From positions 19,464,881-19,528,880 of the forward strand of contig JAKOON010000007.1 of NCBI GenBank assembly GCA_022577435.1: a stretch of 64,000 bases of DNA. Reading direction: 5' to 3'. Position 1 is the first letter of the stretch. Every line of letters starts with the position of its first letter. This document shows positions 1 to 9,413 of this stretch, piece after piece. Source of the stretch: Embiotoca jacksoni (Eukaryota; Chordata; Actinopteri; Embiotocidae). Below the pieces are notes generated by a model, which worked only from the letters and a program-made list of their open reading frames with translations, did not search any database and was not told the DNA's origin. The position numbers and the translations under genes were made by a program.

Positions 1-167
1 TCCAGTTCAGTCTGTTGTCGATGGAGACACTGAGGTACTTGTACTCCTCCGCCATGTCCACATCCTCTCCCAGAACTCTCAGCGGTTGTGCAGTCGTGGT
101 CTTTCTTCTGAAGTCGACCACCATCTCTCTGGTCTTGGCCACGTTCAGGAGCAGGTGATTTCTATCC
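1..167 (-). mobile_element. CR1/L2-group LINE, RT fragment
   Basis: Read on the minus strand this piece matches the reverse-transcriptase region of the LINE copies at 14154-17888 and 35163-37752, covering the segment that starts at the leucine-rich turn after the catalytic FSDD motif and ends at the YKYLGVSIDNRL block. The homology stops abruptly at about 167 and resumes, on the same strand and further 5' in the LINE, at 2251. About 120 bp of LINE between the two blocks is missing. The fragment continues beyond the left edge of the window. It is non-coding relic DNA. Confidence 0.85.
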
Positions 168-440
168 ACTGTTACGTGTTGTGTTCTCTCCCCTCCTGCC
201 CTGCCTTTTTTTTTTCTCTCTCCCTCATTTCAAATTAGGTGTCAATCAGTTGATTGGGTTCCACCTGTGGGAGCCGGTCATGCTGCTCTGTGGGTTGCAC
301 CAACTGCAGGCTGGCCAATCAGCAGAGTGAGAACCAGGAATAAAAGCAGGAAGCCTCAGGAGTTCGGGGGCTCCTCATTTTGTTGTTTCTGTCAATGCTG
401 AGACTGCATGCTAAGGTTGGTGGTGAGAGGTTGCAGACAG
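168..440. other. Unclassified insert, LTR-like left part
   Basis: This stretch lies between two pieces of one LINE and continues at 2071-2250 after the hAT element. It begins with TGTTACG, is pyrimidine-rich near its start, and has an AATAAAAG box at about 340, features compatible with an LTR promoter or polyadenylation region. No terminal duplication was found where it meets the LINE, so the LTR reading is an inference. The last eight bases (433-440, GCAGACAG) are the left target duplication of the hAT element. Confidence 0.3.
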
Positions 441-2070
441 TAGTGATGGTGAGATGAAGCCTCATGAGGCATCGAACCACTTCAGCCAATTGGTTTGAGA
501 AAGGGTTAATTTCTCAAAGCTTCATGTGCACATGAAACCACCTACTGGCCAAGTGTATAATCACAGGCAGCTGTATCTGAACCACATAATGTGATGCACT
601 GAATTTTTGTGTCTGTTATGGCTGTTGGGAATGACTATGAATTACAAAAATGTATGACCAAATAATTTCTGTACATAAATTATCACATATGTGCATAATA
701 AAATATTTTTTGAATGTATTCTGTGTGTGTAAATTTTCCCAAAATGGTAGTATCATATGATATGGCAGGTTGTGTAATCATGTTTTTCTGTCACTTTAGG
801 AAAATGGCATGGGCTTAAGCAGGCAGAGGACAGTGAAAGTGCTTGTGGAACTAGGAAGAGGGGACTGAATATGCTTGTGTAACTTGGACAATGATGTACA
901 GGACAGGGGACATTTTATTCATTTTTATTCAGAAATAACAGTTTCTCAACAGTTTTTGGTTTTGTGGATGTCCACATGTCAGAAGTAAGGCTAACAGCAG
1001 CCACCTTTTCCACTTTAGCCTTAGCCTTCTCCTTAGCTGACTCATACTTGGCCTCCACCATGGCCTTCAGAGCCTAAAGGAAAAAATATATAGTGCTGAA
1101 CTGTGAGACACAATAAAGTACTCATTTGTTTCATGCATGCACCCATACATACCTGCCTTGTAGGGAGAACATAATTAGGATCCAGTTTGGACACAAATGC
1201 CCTGAATCCAACATCATCCACAATACTGAAGGGCTATGTCCTTCACTATCATGGATACGAGGGCTTCATCCAGCTCTTGTTTTCTGGTGGCTGGTTAAAA
1301 GAGAATAAATACAGTGTCTGTTACCTGTCTTTATTTGCACAATAAACAAAAGTGAACAGGGAAAAATTGTGATGGTGCATTTGTAATATTGTAATGACTT
1401 ACCTTGGCTGGGTGAAGCTCCAGTTTCCTCCTTATTCTCATGCAAGGCACGGTAATGCCTTAGCATGGATGAGGTGTTGTTATTGTACCCCAACTCCTTG
1501 GAGCACAATAAACACCTCACCTTTGAATAAAATAAGAAACTGTGAAAAATACAGTTCTTGATAAGCAAACCTAATGTGTCTGAAATAGAGTTAGATTTAG
1601 CTTACCTTATTAGGAGTTATCAAATCAAAGTGTTCCCACACAGGGGAAATCCTCCTCTTCCTAGCTGGCTCCATCTTATCACCTATCCTTCTCTCCTCAC
1701 TCTCCTAAATCTCCAAACTATCTCTCTCTCTCTCTCTCTAACTTCTCCAAACTATCTCTCTCTCTCTAAACTCTCCAAACTAAATAAACGCTATCCAAAC
1801 TATCCAAACTCTCAACTGACCGCAACTCTCCACCAACAACCCACATTTTGAATGGAGCCTGAGGGGTTTATATTGCTGTCAAACCTCCCGGCAAAATCTG
1901 AACCACTTCCCGAAGCAGTCACGTGGTACAGCCGGGCAGCGAGGCTTCGGACGTCATCATTTTTGGCTCCTCCCCTAAATGAAGCAAGCCTCGACACGCG
2001 CTTCGAGGAAACGCCCCCTCCATTACTCGACACACGCTTCGAAGCGTCGGCACATCTCGTAACATCACTA
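441..2070 (-). mobile_element. hAT DNA transposon, non-autonomous, with 8-bp TSD
   Basis: The element starts TAGTGATGGTGAGATG and ends with the inverted counterpart CATCTCGTAACATCACTA, giving imperfect terminal inverted repeats of about 18 bp. It is flanked by a perfect 8-bp direct repeat GCAGACAG (433-440 and 2071-2078), the duplication length typical of hAT transposases. Inside, on the minus strand, is a short transposase-derived gene fragment in four exon-like blocks (1674 to 915) encoding a BED zinc finger and the start of the following domain. The catalytic core and the C-terminal dimerisation domain are absent, so the copy cannot move itself. The perfect duplication suggests a fairly recent insertion into an older host segment. 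Confidence 0.9.
915..1674 (-). pseudogene. BED zinc-finger hAT transposase fragment, four exons
   Basis: Four blocks joined by GT-AG introns can be read on the minus strand: 1674-1606 (start codon, 23 codons), 1520-1403, 1290-1153 and 1073-915. Block 2 carries a BED-type finger with CLLC and a distal HYRALH pair. Block 3 holds the conserved FRAFVSKLDPNYVLPTR stretch found after the finger in ZBED/hAT proteins, and block 4 the VSLTSDMWTS motif that opens the catalytic region. Block 3 has lost two bases, which shifts frame, yet the phase of block 4 fits the undamaged length exactly. The frame then ends at 915 after about 160 codons, whereas hAT transposases usually exceed 500 residues. It could bind DNA if expressed without the frameshift, but as it stands it is broken. 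Confidence 0.8.
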
Positions 2071-2250
2071 GCAGACAGTAGGTGAGTCTGGGGTACCCTG
2101 TACATTGGTACACACATGTAGTTGTCTAGAAACACTAGGTTTATTGGTCGGTGCTCCCTCTGTATTTGTGTTAAGTCAAGTAACCTTTAGAGAAGCTAGA
2201 GAAGACATTTCGTTTGTTCTGTTCCAGAGGTAGTTAGTCAGGCTTCCGTT
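2071..2250. other. Unclassified insert, right part
   Basis: This is the continuation of the segment at 168-440, beginning with the right copy of the hAT target duplication (2071-2078). It ends where LINE homology resumes with the sequence complementary to the LFTLYTTDF coding block. No coding potential or known repeat was recognised. Confidence 0.3.
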
Positions 2251-2738
2251 AGTCAGTGGTGTATAAGGTGAACAGGAAGGCAGACAGAACAATTCCCTGT
2301 GGAGCTCCAGTACCACTGACCACCGTATCAGACAGCACACCGCCAAGTCGTACAAACTGTGGCCTGCCTGTCAGGTAGTCAGTGGCCAGGAGACGGTGGA
2401 GGTGTCTATCCTCACCACCTGCAACTTGTCACTCAGAAGCAGCGGTTGGATGGTGTTGAATGCACTGGAGAAATCAAAGAAAGTGATTCTCACAGAGCCA
2501 CCGGTTCCATCCAGGTGCGGACTGAGCTCGTTGCAGCAGGTAGATGAGGGCGTCGTCCACTTCCACATGAGGCTGGTATGAAAATTGCAGAGGGTCCAGT
2601 GAAGATTTTACCCGTGGTCTGAGGTGGGCCAAAACCAGCTTCTCCAGCACCTTCACCACGAGAAGTGAGGGCAACCGGTCAGTTGTCGTTGAGGCCAGAT
2701 GGAGTTACATTACATTACTTCATTACAGGAGCCAGGCA
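2251..2738 (-). mobile_element. CR1/L2-group LINE, RT fragment
   Basis: On the minus strand this encodes, with frame breaks, the conserved RT blocks of the same LINE family seen at 14154-17888: the VPVPKK / LNDYRPVALTS region, the FDFSSAFNTIQP block (catalytic aspartate region), and VVSGTGAPQG. It is the same copy as 1-167, separated from it by the insert at 168-2250. Near its end the LINE is disturbed by a small expansion of TACAT units around 2703-2720. Homology stops at about 2738 where a DIRS-like element begins. Confidence 0.85.
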
Positions 2739-3429
2739 CGACAGTTACTACAGGATGCCACCTCCCACCTTTGTCAAGTGGCCAAGGATGCTGATTGTGC
2801 CCAGAAGCACATTGGTGGGGCTTGTCCACTCAGCACCCACCATGCTCCCAGGGCTCCCTGCGAGATCGCAGGAACTCTCACTCCAGGCAGACGCCACGCA
2901 GCCACTGCTGCCTCTACGCCTCAGCCAGCACTGCCAACACATCAGCTACACTACATATGCTGCCTTTGCTACAAATGCTAGCTCTGCTACAAACACAAGC
3001 CCTGTTACAGATGCTATTTCCACATACACTGAGTCAGCGGAAATGTCAGTTTCTCATTCTCCCTGCATTGAAATGAATAAGGCAGCGGTGTTCTCACAAG
3101 GGCACCAAAACACTCGCTCTATTTCACCACCTCTTTGCAACGTCACCGCTTCTCGCCCATCGGTGCATTAGTGGTGTTTTTTCACCTTGGCATCTCCTTG
3201 TCAGATTCAAACGCTGGCATTTGCAGACTTCTCCATATGAGCCCATTCCTTGTAGTCCCTCAATGTGCTGCGCTAGGTGCGTGTCCAACTCATGCAATGG
3301 TGGAAGGGGCTCTCCAGTGGCTGTCTATAACATACACAAAGGCTCCGCGAGCATGTATACATCCTTTCTCAGTATGGCAAGATCTGCAATCGAAGTTGAA
3401 ATGGATGGACAAATTAATGAAAAAAAGGG

Positions 3430-3930
3430 TTATACACTGCTGTTTGCCAGCCCTCCTCTACCATTTAACGGAGTTTTAGAGACAGTGATGCAGTCACAGG
3501 CAGAGACTGAGAACTGTCCAAGCTCTTAGAAAAGGGAGTGATTTCCAAAGTCCCACTGGGCGAGGCGAACGGAAATTTATTCCCACTTTCTCCTTTCCAA
3601 GAAAACAGAACAGATGAAACCCATACTTGATTTGTCTCTTTTCAACAAATTTATTTTGCATGCTCACCATAAAGCATGTGTTGGTAAGCATAGGATCTGC
3701 TGACTGGTTCATGTCCATGGACCTAAAAGATGCATATTTTCATGCCTCTATCACCTCAAAACACAGGAAATACCTGTTTTTCTTGTTCATTAGGGCTCAG
3801 CTACAATACAACCGTTTACCCTCAGTTATTCTCTGGTTACTCACATTTTCCAAATGTACGGAAACTGCTCTGGAGCCACTACACAGGTGGGGCATCACAG
3901 TATTGTTTTATCTGGAAAACCTGATCTAAT
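3430..3930 (+). pseudogene. DIRS reverse transcriptase remnant
   Basis: The segment reads ADWFMSMDLKDAYFHASI followed by HRKYLFF, the hallmark first catalytic block of DIRS reverse transcriptases (first aspartate in MDLKDAYFH is kept). The next block, SKCTETALEPL, is also kept. The second catalytic block, normally YLDD, reads YLEN here, so both metal-binding aspartates are changed. Frames are interrupted upstream near 3530 and 3600. Activity can be excluded. Confidence 0.8.
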
Positions 3931-4146
3931 GGCTTCCTCTGGAGACAGCACTGCACCCCACACATTGGGTGTTTGTGAGCCATCTGTCTCTGCTGGGGTT
4001 GGCCACAGACTAGGAAAAGAGTTCACCTCCTCCCTCCTACTTGACCACTAACTGGGAGTGCAGTTGGATTCTTTCAGCATTACAGGAACGCTTTCTCCTC
4101 CAATGAACATGTCTCTCCCCTGTCTTTCATCTCCTCCTGTGCATCA

Positions 4147-4950
4147 GTGACAGCTCTTTCAGTGATGCGTTTGCTGGGCATGATGTCAGCCAATCATCTG
4201 ATAGTCCCCTTAAGTCTCCTCCAAATGAGAAAACTGAGATCATTCAGCCATCTCTGTTTGGAGCCTGTATGCCACAAAGGATGCATGGTGACTGTCCCTC
4301 CCCGAGTCCAGTTGGATTTGTCATACCTGGGTAATTCTCACATTCTGTCAGTGGGGACTCCCTTGGGCAGGAGGACATCAGGCACCTGGCTATGCACAGA
4401 TGCCTCTCTGTACAGCTGGGGAGGAATGTTTCACTTAGAAGGTGACCAAAGCCTGCATCTCCTCAAATAAAGTGAATGGCGCTGTCTACTGTGTAAAAAG
4501 CCAGTATTAAAAGTAAAAAATAGCCGTGGCTTATATCAATTGGCGGGGCTGTGTTTGTTCAGCCATGACCCTCCTGCTTTGGGTGCAGACGCATCTGTGA
4601 ACCATCAAAGCCGTATCTCTGGCATGCAGAATCTTGCCGCAGATCCAATGTCACGGGGAAACCTGCTCCAGAGAGAGTGGAGGCTGAATCCCACAATTTT
4701 GAGAACGTTGTGGGACAGGTTTGGTAGAGTGGAGGTGGATCTGTTTTCTTCACGCCTACATTTCCAGTGTCTGCTGTGGTTTTTCATCAGCACCCAAGAG
4801 CATCCTCCTCTGGTAATGTCTGTGTTTTCTCACCAGCCATGGCTCTTCTTTACGCTTTTCCTCCAATTTCTCCAAAATCCACCTGGACTGCTTGCAGGAA
4901 GAGCAGCTGTCTGGTAGCTCCAGAGCACACGAGCGTATCCTGGTACCCAA
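4147..4950 (+). pseudogene. DIRS RNase H and connection region remnant
   Basis: The block RLLGMMSANHLIVPLSLLQMR matches the connection after the RT, and TDASLYSWGG the first catalytic block of DIRS RNase H. A second frame continues with LAADPMSRGN, WDRFGRVEVDLFSSR and, in a third frame, ALLYAFPPISP. These lie in the order expected for DIRS pol, upstream of the recombinase. Three frames are needed to follow the domain, so several indels are present. An in-frame polyprotein would run through this region without stops in intact members. Confidence 0.75.
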
Positions 4951-5084
4951 AAGGGGTTAAGCTTCATGCAGGCAACCTGTGGCAGCTTCCGTGCTCTAAG
5001 ATTGAACCCTGTGTTTATGCCAAGGTCATAACTCCCTTGTTCAGGTCCAGAGTGACTTTGGAAGGTTTTTCTTCCCTCCTTTTC

Positions 5085-5460
5085 ACAAGAATGGTTCAGA
5101 TGAGGCTTCATATCACCTCTGCCCAGTGCATTTCCGGATTCTTTGTGAGGCACACAGCAGCTGTCAGACAGACCCAGCAGTTGTTTGTGCATTGCAGAGA
5201 GCACTCTCTGGGGGAAACCACTGTCAAAACAGCGGCTGTCTCTCTAGCTGTTAAATTAGTGAGGCTTATGCTGTGGCAGGCGTGGATACTCCACCAGACA
5301 TCCGAGTGAATTCCACGAGAGCTGTTCCCTAATTCACAGCCCTCCACAGTGACTTTGTGGGCTTTCCCGTTTTTTTTATTAGCTTTTATCTACGGGACAC
5401 GGCAGAGACTTCCCTGAGTCATTCTGTGTTGAATGCGCTTGGTGTAAAAAGTTAATCGAT
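5085..5460 (+). pseudogene. DIRS tyrosine recombinase C-terminal remnant
   Basis: The frame containing FVRHTAAVRQTQQLFV matches the recombinase box before the catalytic histidine-arginine block. After a stop and deletions, HSTRAVP (about 5311) corresponds to the HSTR motif, and about 5384 another frame gives FYLRDTAETSLSHSVLNALG, the C-terminal block that carries the nucleophilic tyrosine. Histidine, arginine and tyrosine are therefore still visible, but in different frames and with deleted sequence between them. Confidence 0.65.
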
Positions 5461-6063
5461 TACCTCAGAATTTCCTGTACATCACTCTGTGATCGGTTTA
5501 ACGACGGGTGTGTTGTGCTCGCTTCTTTGTACATGTACGGGGGCAGTCACAATCTGTAACAGTTGCCCCCTTAGCCCTTCCAACATAATCGGAGAAATTC
5601 TGTGGTGGTACCTTTGAATTGTTTCCTGCTGATGCTCTTCTTTTGATGTGACATGACTGGAAGTTGTTGTCCTGCAACCTGCAGAATCCCATCCGCAACA
5701 GCCCCTCACCTGCTGGCCTTGCCGTTATGTCATTGCGCTGCCATCGGTGGGGATTGAGTTCATGATCTTAGTTGGGGCATCTGTTTACAATGGGTTCCTT
5801 CCATTGTGTTTCCTGGGTAGTGGTCAGTGACTTTCTCCTGCTTCCAGAAATGATGTTATATAAATAGGATGCGGACCTAAGGGGGTGAACCCCGGTGGGT
5901 CATGTAACATTAAAAACATCTTCAAACTACACATACTCGAGGGATAAACCCATTAGCGACAGCTCTTAGGGTTAAGCCTATACTCATAGAATCTGGGGTT
6001 ACAGTACATAACCAACGATGACCATGTGCTGCATGCTATAGTCTGCTGACAAGCATCGTATTC

Positions 6064-6115
6064 CCTGTTTTATAAGATAAGACTTTATTAATCCCACAGT
6101 GGGGACATTTAGTTG
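6064..6115 (-). mobile_element. LINE 3' tail fragment
   Basis: Minus-strand sequence reads CCCCACTGTGGGATTAATAAAGTCTTATCTTAT, split here into its parts: a CCCCAC core, GATTAATAAAGTC and a TTAT-rich end. It matches the 3' terminus of the LINE ending at 27441. Only the last ~50 bp are present, as expected for severe 5' truncation at integration. Confidence 0.55.
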
Positions 6116-6284
6116 TCATCTTTATCTTCATCATCATCATCTTCCCTAATGACTGCTGGGGTTACCTTTTAGTTGAGCATTATTTGAAAATGATTTGTTC
6201 CATGTATTGATTACCAAAGTCTAAACAACACCACAAAAAGAACAAATATCCTCTGCTCTTGATAAGTTCTGCATTTGAACCCAT

Positions 6285-6575
6285 TCAGACTGCCACAAGT
6301 CTCCAAACTGGTTCTCCACAACACCTACCACTTGATCTGCACCTGGAAGGGGGGCAAGTGTAAAACGGCATTCATACCCCTCTGGGACACTTTGAATATC
6401 TGGTTGTCTTTTGGACTGACCAATGCACCAGCAGTGTTCCAGGCCCCTGTTAATGATGTCTTCCTTTACCTGTTAAATCTCTGTCTTCTTCTGTTTGGGT
6501 GATATCTTGATGTTCGCCTGTGACCCTGAGGAACACGTGAAGCATGTCAGACAGGTGCCCATGTAGGGATACCAA
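6285..6575 (+). pseudogene. Ty3/gypsy reverse transcriptase fragment
   Basis: The frame opening near 6275 contains a degraded LRNAYHLVRI-type block, then FGLTNAPAVFQA, the strongly conserved gypsy RT motif following the first catalytic aspartate, and NDV. The catalytic YLDD region is damaged: a stop follows LLLFG and the YLD remnant is in frame only partly. The block then reads PEEHVKHVRQV (about 6520-6555) in another frame. About 95 residues of RT survive; neighbouring gag, RNase H and integrase are missing. Confidence 0.75.
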
Positions 6576-6589
6576 TCTTCCTGAGTTAT

Positions 6590-6856
6590 CAACAGAAGAT
6601 GAAAGTGATGCATCGAGCCAGAAAATTTTGCGAGCTCAGCTTCAATGTTGAGAGATTCTTTCTATATCCGGATTTCAGCGCAGCTGTCCTGGAGAAATGC
6701 AAGTCCTTTGCAGTTAAGAAGCTCCGGAGGAGGCATGGAATGGAACTAAGGTACAGGTTGTATTTCCCAGCAAAACTATTTGTAGAGCATGAGTGGCAGA
6801 AAAGACTGTTCAAAACCCCTGTTGGAGCCAAGAACTTAAGTAAAAATATATCTTGA
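6590..6856 (+). pseudogene. L1-type LINE ORF1 C-terminal fragment
   Basis: An 85-codon open stretch starting at 6599 reads VMHRARKF, FFLYPDFSAAV, and FKTPVGAKNL. In fish L1-type elements ORF1p ends with this order: an RAAR-like helix, FFPDFS, a basic helix and a TPxEA-type end. That domain is the RNA-chaperone part of the protein. It follows a gypsy RT scrap with no gap, so one or both arrived by insertion into the other or by deletion between them. No ORF2 accompanies it. Confidence 0.6.
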
Positions 6857-6902
6857 GATTGATCTTTTCCCACCTTATATATGTAGGGAGAAATGGAGGA
6901 TA

Positions 6903-7589
6903 TGTTATGATGTGGTGTTGGAGTGGACCCAAACTCAGACACAGACACGGGTCAAAGTTCCAAAACAGTCTTTATTTTGTACAGACCAGGTACCTAAAGT
7001 CTTCCCTCTACTCCTCACGAGGGAAACTCCACCGACTCTCCTGACTGGTAGCTGAATCAGGAGCAGAGGGACGGACAGCTGGTGGGACAGGCTCTCACGG
7101 GTAGCTCCGACTGGTAGCTCTGCAGCACCTGGTACTCCCAGGTGGTCTCCCATCCAAGTACTAACCAGGCTTGACGCTGCTTAGCTTTGGAGATCAGCTG
7201 AGATGGGGAGCACTGACTGATCACATGGAAACAGGTACCAGTACTGGGAGCGGGAGGCAGTGACTGACAGTATCTATCAGTCACAACCTCTTACTGGCAG
7301 TATCGGGTAGTATCTGGTAGTATGGACCGACACTAGATGACTGCAGGGGCAGGGTAAATATAGTCCGGGGAGGTGATCAGGGGAATGAGACACCTGCAGG
7401 TGATGATTGGGGAGAGTGGTGGCAGCTGCTGAGACTGGTGAAGGGCGTGGCCATGGGAGGTGACAGCAGGTGGGGAGAGGAGGACACAGAACACATGGAG
7501 AAAACAACAACAAACAGACAGGGGAATGACAGCACACATGAGGAGAAGCGACTGGGGACCAAACAGAGGAGCAAACAGTAATCCTAATA
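6903..7589 (-). mobile_element. Gypsy-like 3' LTR with embedded 5S segment
   Basis: On the minus strand the LTR begins near 7589 (TATTAGGAT, a decayed TGTCAGGAT) directly after a polypurine tract and ends TAACA at 6903. It shares long blocks with the solo LTR 26392-27240: the CCTCCCATGGCCACGCC block, CACCTGCAGGTG, GACTATATTTACCCTGCCCC, a GACTGGTAGC-type repeat zone, and AATAAAGACTGT near its 3' end. A 5S-rRNA-derived segment lies at 7122-7208 in the same orientation. Only the 3' end of the element is present, so a target duplication cannot be tested. Confidence 0.8.
7122..7208 (-). pseudogene. 5S rRNA-derived segment inside LTR
   Basis: The minus strand matches vertebrate 5S rRNA from about nucleotide 32 to 119. 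It contains GAAGCTAAGCAGGG as AAAGCTAAGCAGCG, then GCCTGGTTAGTACTTGGATG, then GGGAGACCACCTGGGAGTAC and CAGGTGCTGC. These cover the internal RNA polymerase III control region of a 5S gene: A box (one change), intermediate element (intact) and C box (one change, a CpG loss). The first ~30 bases of 5S are absent. It sits inside an LTR in the sense orientation, upstream of the AATAAA signal. Whether it is transcribed is unknown. Confidence 0.85.
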
Positions 7590-8150
7590 GTACCCCCCCT
7601 CAAAGGGAGCCTCTCGGCGACCAGACTGGGTGGGAGGAGGGGGACCAGAGGAGGGACGGAGGACCACAACAATACAAGACACGAGTAGGGAAGGTGGATG
7701 GAGGATGGGCATGGGGCAGGACAGACTGGGGTGACTGTTCCGGAGGACAGCCATGGGGCAGGACGGGCTCGGGGGACCTCTCTGGAGGACGCCCGTGAGG
7801 TAGGACTGGCTTGGGGGACCTCTCCAGAGGATGCCCGCGAGGCCGGCGGTGACGGCAGCGAAACCCCTCCGGAGGCAGGAGCTGGAGGTGGGGCATCGAC
7901 CCAGCCGGAGGCTGCTGCATTAGGCGTGGTGTTGGCAACCCGTCCAGCGACAGGAAACGGAGGAACGATGTCGTCGATCCGGCCGGAAGTCAGTGGCCCG
8001 ACGACCCGTTCCGAGACAGGAACAGGAGGGACGGTGCTCTCGACCCAGCCGGAAACTGGTGGTCCGGCGTCGGAGATCCGTCCGGTAACCAGAACAGGGG
8101 GGACGGCGACATTGATCCGGCCGGAAGATAGTGACCTAACAGGATGTTGA
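7590..8150 (-). mobile_element. Gypsy internal 3' region with minisatellites
   Basis: Immediately next to the LTR, the minus strand shows a polypurine tract (TTGAGGGGGG, about 7592-7603), the expected plus-strand primer. Further in are two tandem arrays. At about 7708-7830 a ~42-bp unit (CATGGGGCAGGAC... ) is present about three times; at about 7885-8140 a ~70-bp unit containing GGCCGGAAGT and GACAGGAACAGGAGGGACG is present about three and a half times. Open frames here translate these repeats and show no domain. No env or integrase was seen; the copy ends near 8150. Confidence 0.6.
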
Positions 8151-8380
8151 CTAATAGGCCCACAAGTTATGTCAAATGTTTGATTAGAGGCCTCCCTCCC
8201 AAATTCTCCCCCTCTCTGTTATGTAAATTAAAGCTAGAGAAAAAAAAACTAAAGTTTTGTACCATGATGTGTAATGTAGTTTTCTTTTTGTTTACAATCA
8301 TTTACAAAACATTGCATTGTAAAACTTTTTTTTTCTTGATGTCTATTTATGTCTGTCTGTGTTTGTTTTTTGCATGCTGA

Positions 8381-8452
8381 GAGAGACCTACAACCGTAGT
8401 CAAATTTCTCGTATGTGTAAACATACCTAGCCAATAAAGCTGGATTCATAGG
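8381..8452 (+). mobile_element. LINE 3' tail fragment (CAATAAAGCTGATTC type)
   Basis: CAAATTTCTCGTATGTGTAA followed by ACATACCTAGCCAATAAAGC and TGGATTC matches the terminal ~70 bp shared by one group of fish LINEs. Everything upstream is missing. It abuts the Harbinger-like copy, which starts with the CATAGGATCCA block. 8151-8380 between the gypsy remnant and this tail holds only AT-rich sequence with no recognised feature. Confidence 0.5.
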
Positions 8453-9413
8453 ATCCATGCTGAAAGTAAAAAACTCCTGCCCACATTCTACGATAAATGG
8501 TCAAAGCATAGCACCCTATGAATGTTGATGCATAAAAAATTTGCCGTGCGGCTCAGTAGTTCCTCGGTGAATCGTGGCCAGGAAAAGGAATTTTTCTGAC
8601 AGAAATCAAGGTGCTTGTGGATAAAGTGGAGGATATAAAGCTCATATTGTTTGGTGCACAGCAGTGGGGTCACAAACAAAAGAAAAGCGCAGCAAGTGGC
8701 AATATGTTGCTGCTGCAGCGATAGCGTTACCACTACAGTGTCTCCACTGCACTGCACTCTGATCGCCTGACAGTGCAATCATGGTCACTACAGCACTTTT
8801 AAACACAATAATTACATAAAACTATGTGTACAATATTAGATGTTAAAAGCTGTTTCTCTGTTCTGCAATTCTTTTGTAATATTTGATCATTTTTTTTATT
8901 CACTACAGATGCAGTGAAAAGGACATTCAGCCTTAATATAGGAGAAAGGCAGCCAGACTTTCCAGAATTCTGCCACATCCTGGCATCATCCTGCATTTCA
9001 ATGGGTTTAGTGATTCAAAGTTGACCATGAGATCCAGCCCTCACCTGTGTGCTCTGGGAGTGGGGAATGTGTTGGTGAGACAGCACTCATGAAATAGTGA
9101 GAGGAATTTGATTTGAGATTCGGGTTTGCTTATATGATATACAATTGAAGGTTGCTTAAAGAATATTTGAGGCCCACTCGCTCAAATTGCATTGCTAGTT
9201 TGAATGTTTATGATAAAGTGGATCTAGACCTATATAACAAATGTCAAATAAATGTGTGAGGCATCTTTATTTGTATGATGCACAGAAATTCTGTGCAGGT
9301 GCTAACATTCTACCCTCAAGCTTTGTTTTATAAATACAACTTTTGCATGGGGAGTAGCATACGTATCTTTCAGGCACTATTTTTCCGTATGCAATGGTTA
9401 TAAATGAGGCCTC
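8446..9413. mobile_element. PIF-Harbinger-like element, copy A
   Basis: The segment is related over its length to 9415-11200 (outside the hAT insertion) and to 44391-45375. Shared landmarks are CATAGGATCCA at the left, a GAATTTTTCTGACAGAAAT block, TTTGAATGTTTATGATAAAG, and TTTTGCATGGGGAGTAGCAT near the right end. The right end reads ATAAATGAGGCC, the inverse of the GGGGCCTCATTTATAAA type terminus. The left terminus is missing. No transposase is encoded. The Harbinger assignment rests on terminus style and is tentative. Confidence 0.5.

Larger units (their letters stand above)
2745..6015 (+). mobile_element. DIRS-type (tyrosine recombinase) retrotransposon, decayed
   Basis: In order along the plus strand there is a poorly conserved gag-like region (about 2745-3420), the linker motif GYTLLFASPPLPFNGVL (about 3428), a reverse transcriptase (3540-3930), RNase H (about 4350-4470), a region with AADPMSRGN and LLYAFPP typical of DIRS pol, and a tyrosine recombinase tail (about 5085-5450). 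The 3' end (about 5860-6015) has the CTATACTCATAGAATCTGGGG type sequence seen at termini of fish DIRS elements. Many frameshifts and stops separate these blocks. DIRS elements integrate by recombinase rather than integrase, so no target duplication is expected. The left terminal repeat was not recognised. Confidence 0.75.

Noticed and set aside
7460..8150. Long open frames over the gypsy 3' region on both strands
   Set aside because: They are translations of GC-rich minisatellites and of LTR sequence, open because the repeat units lack stops.
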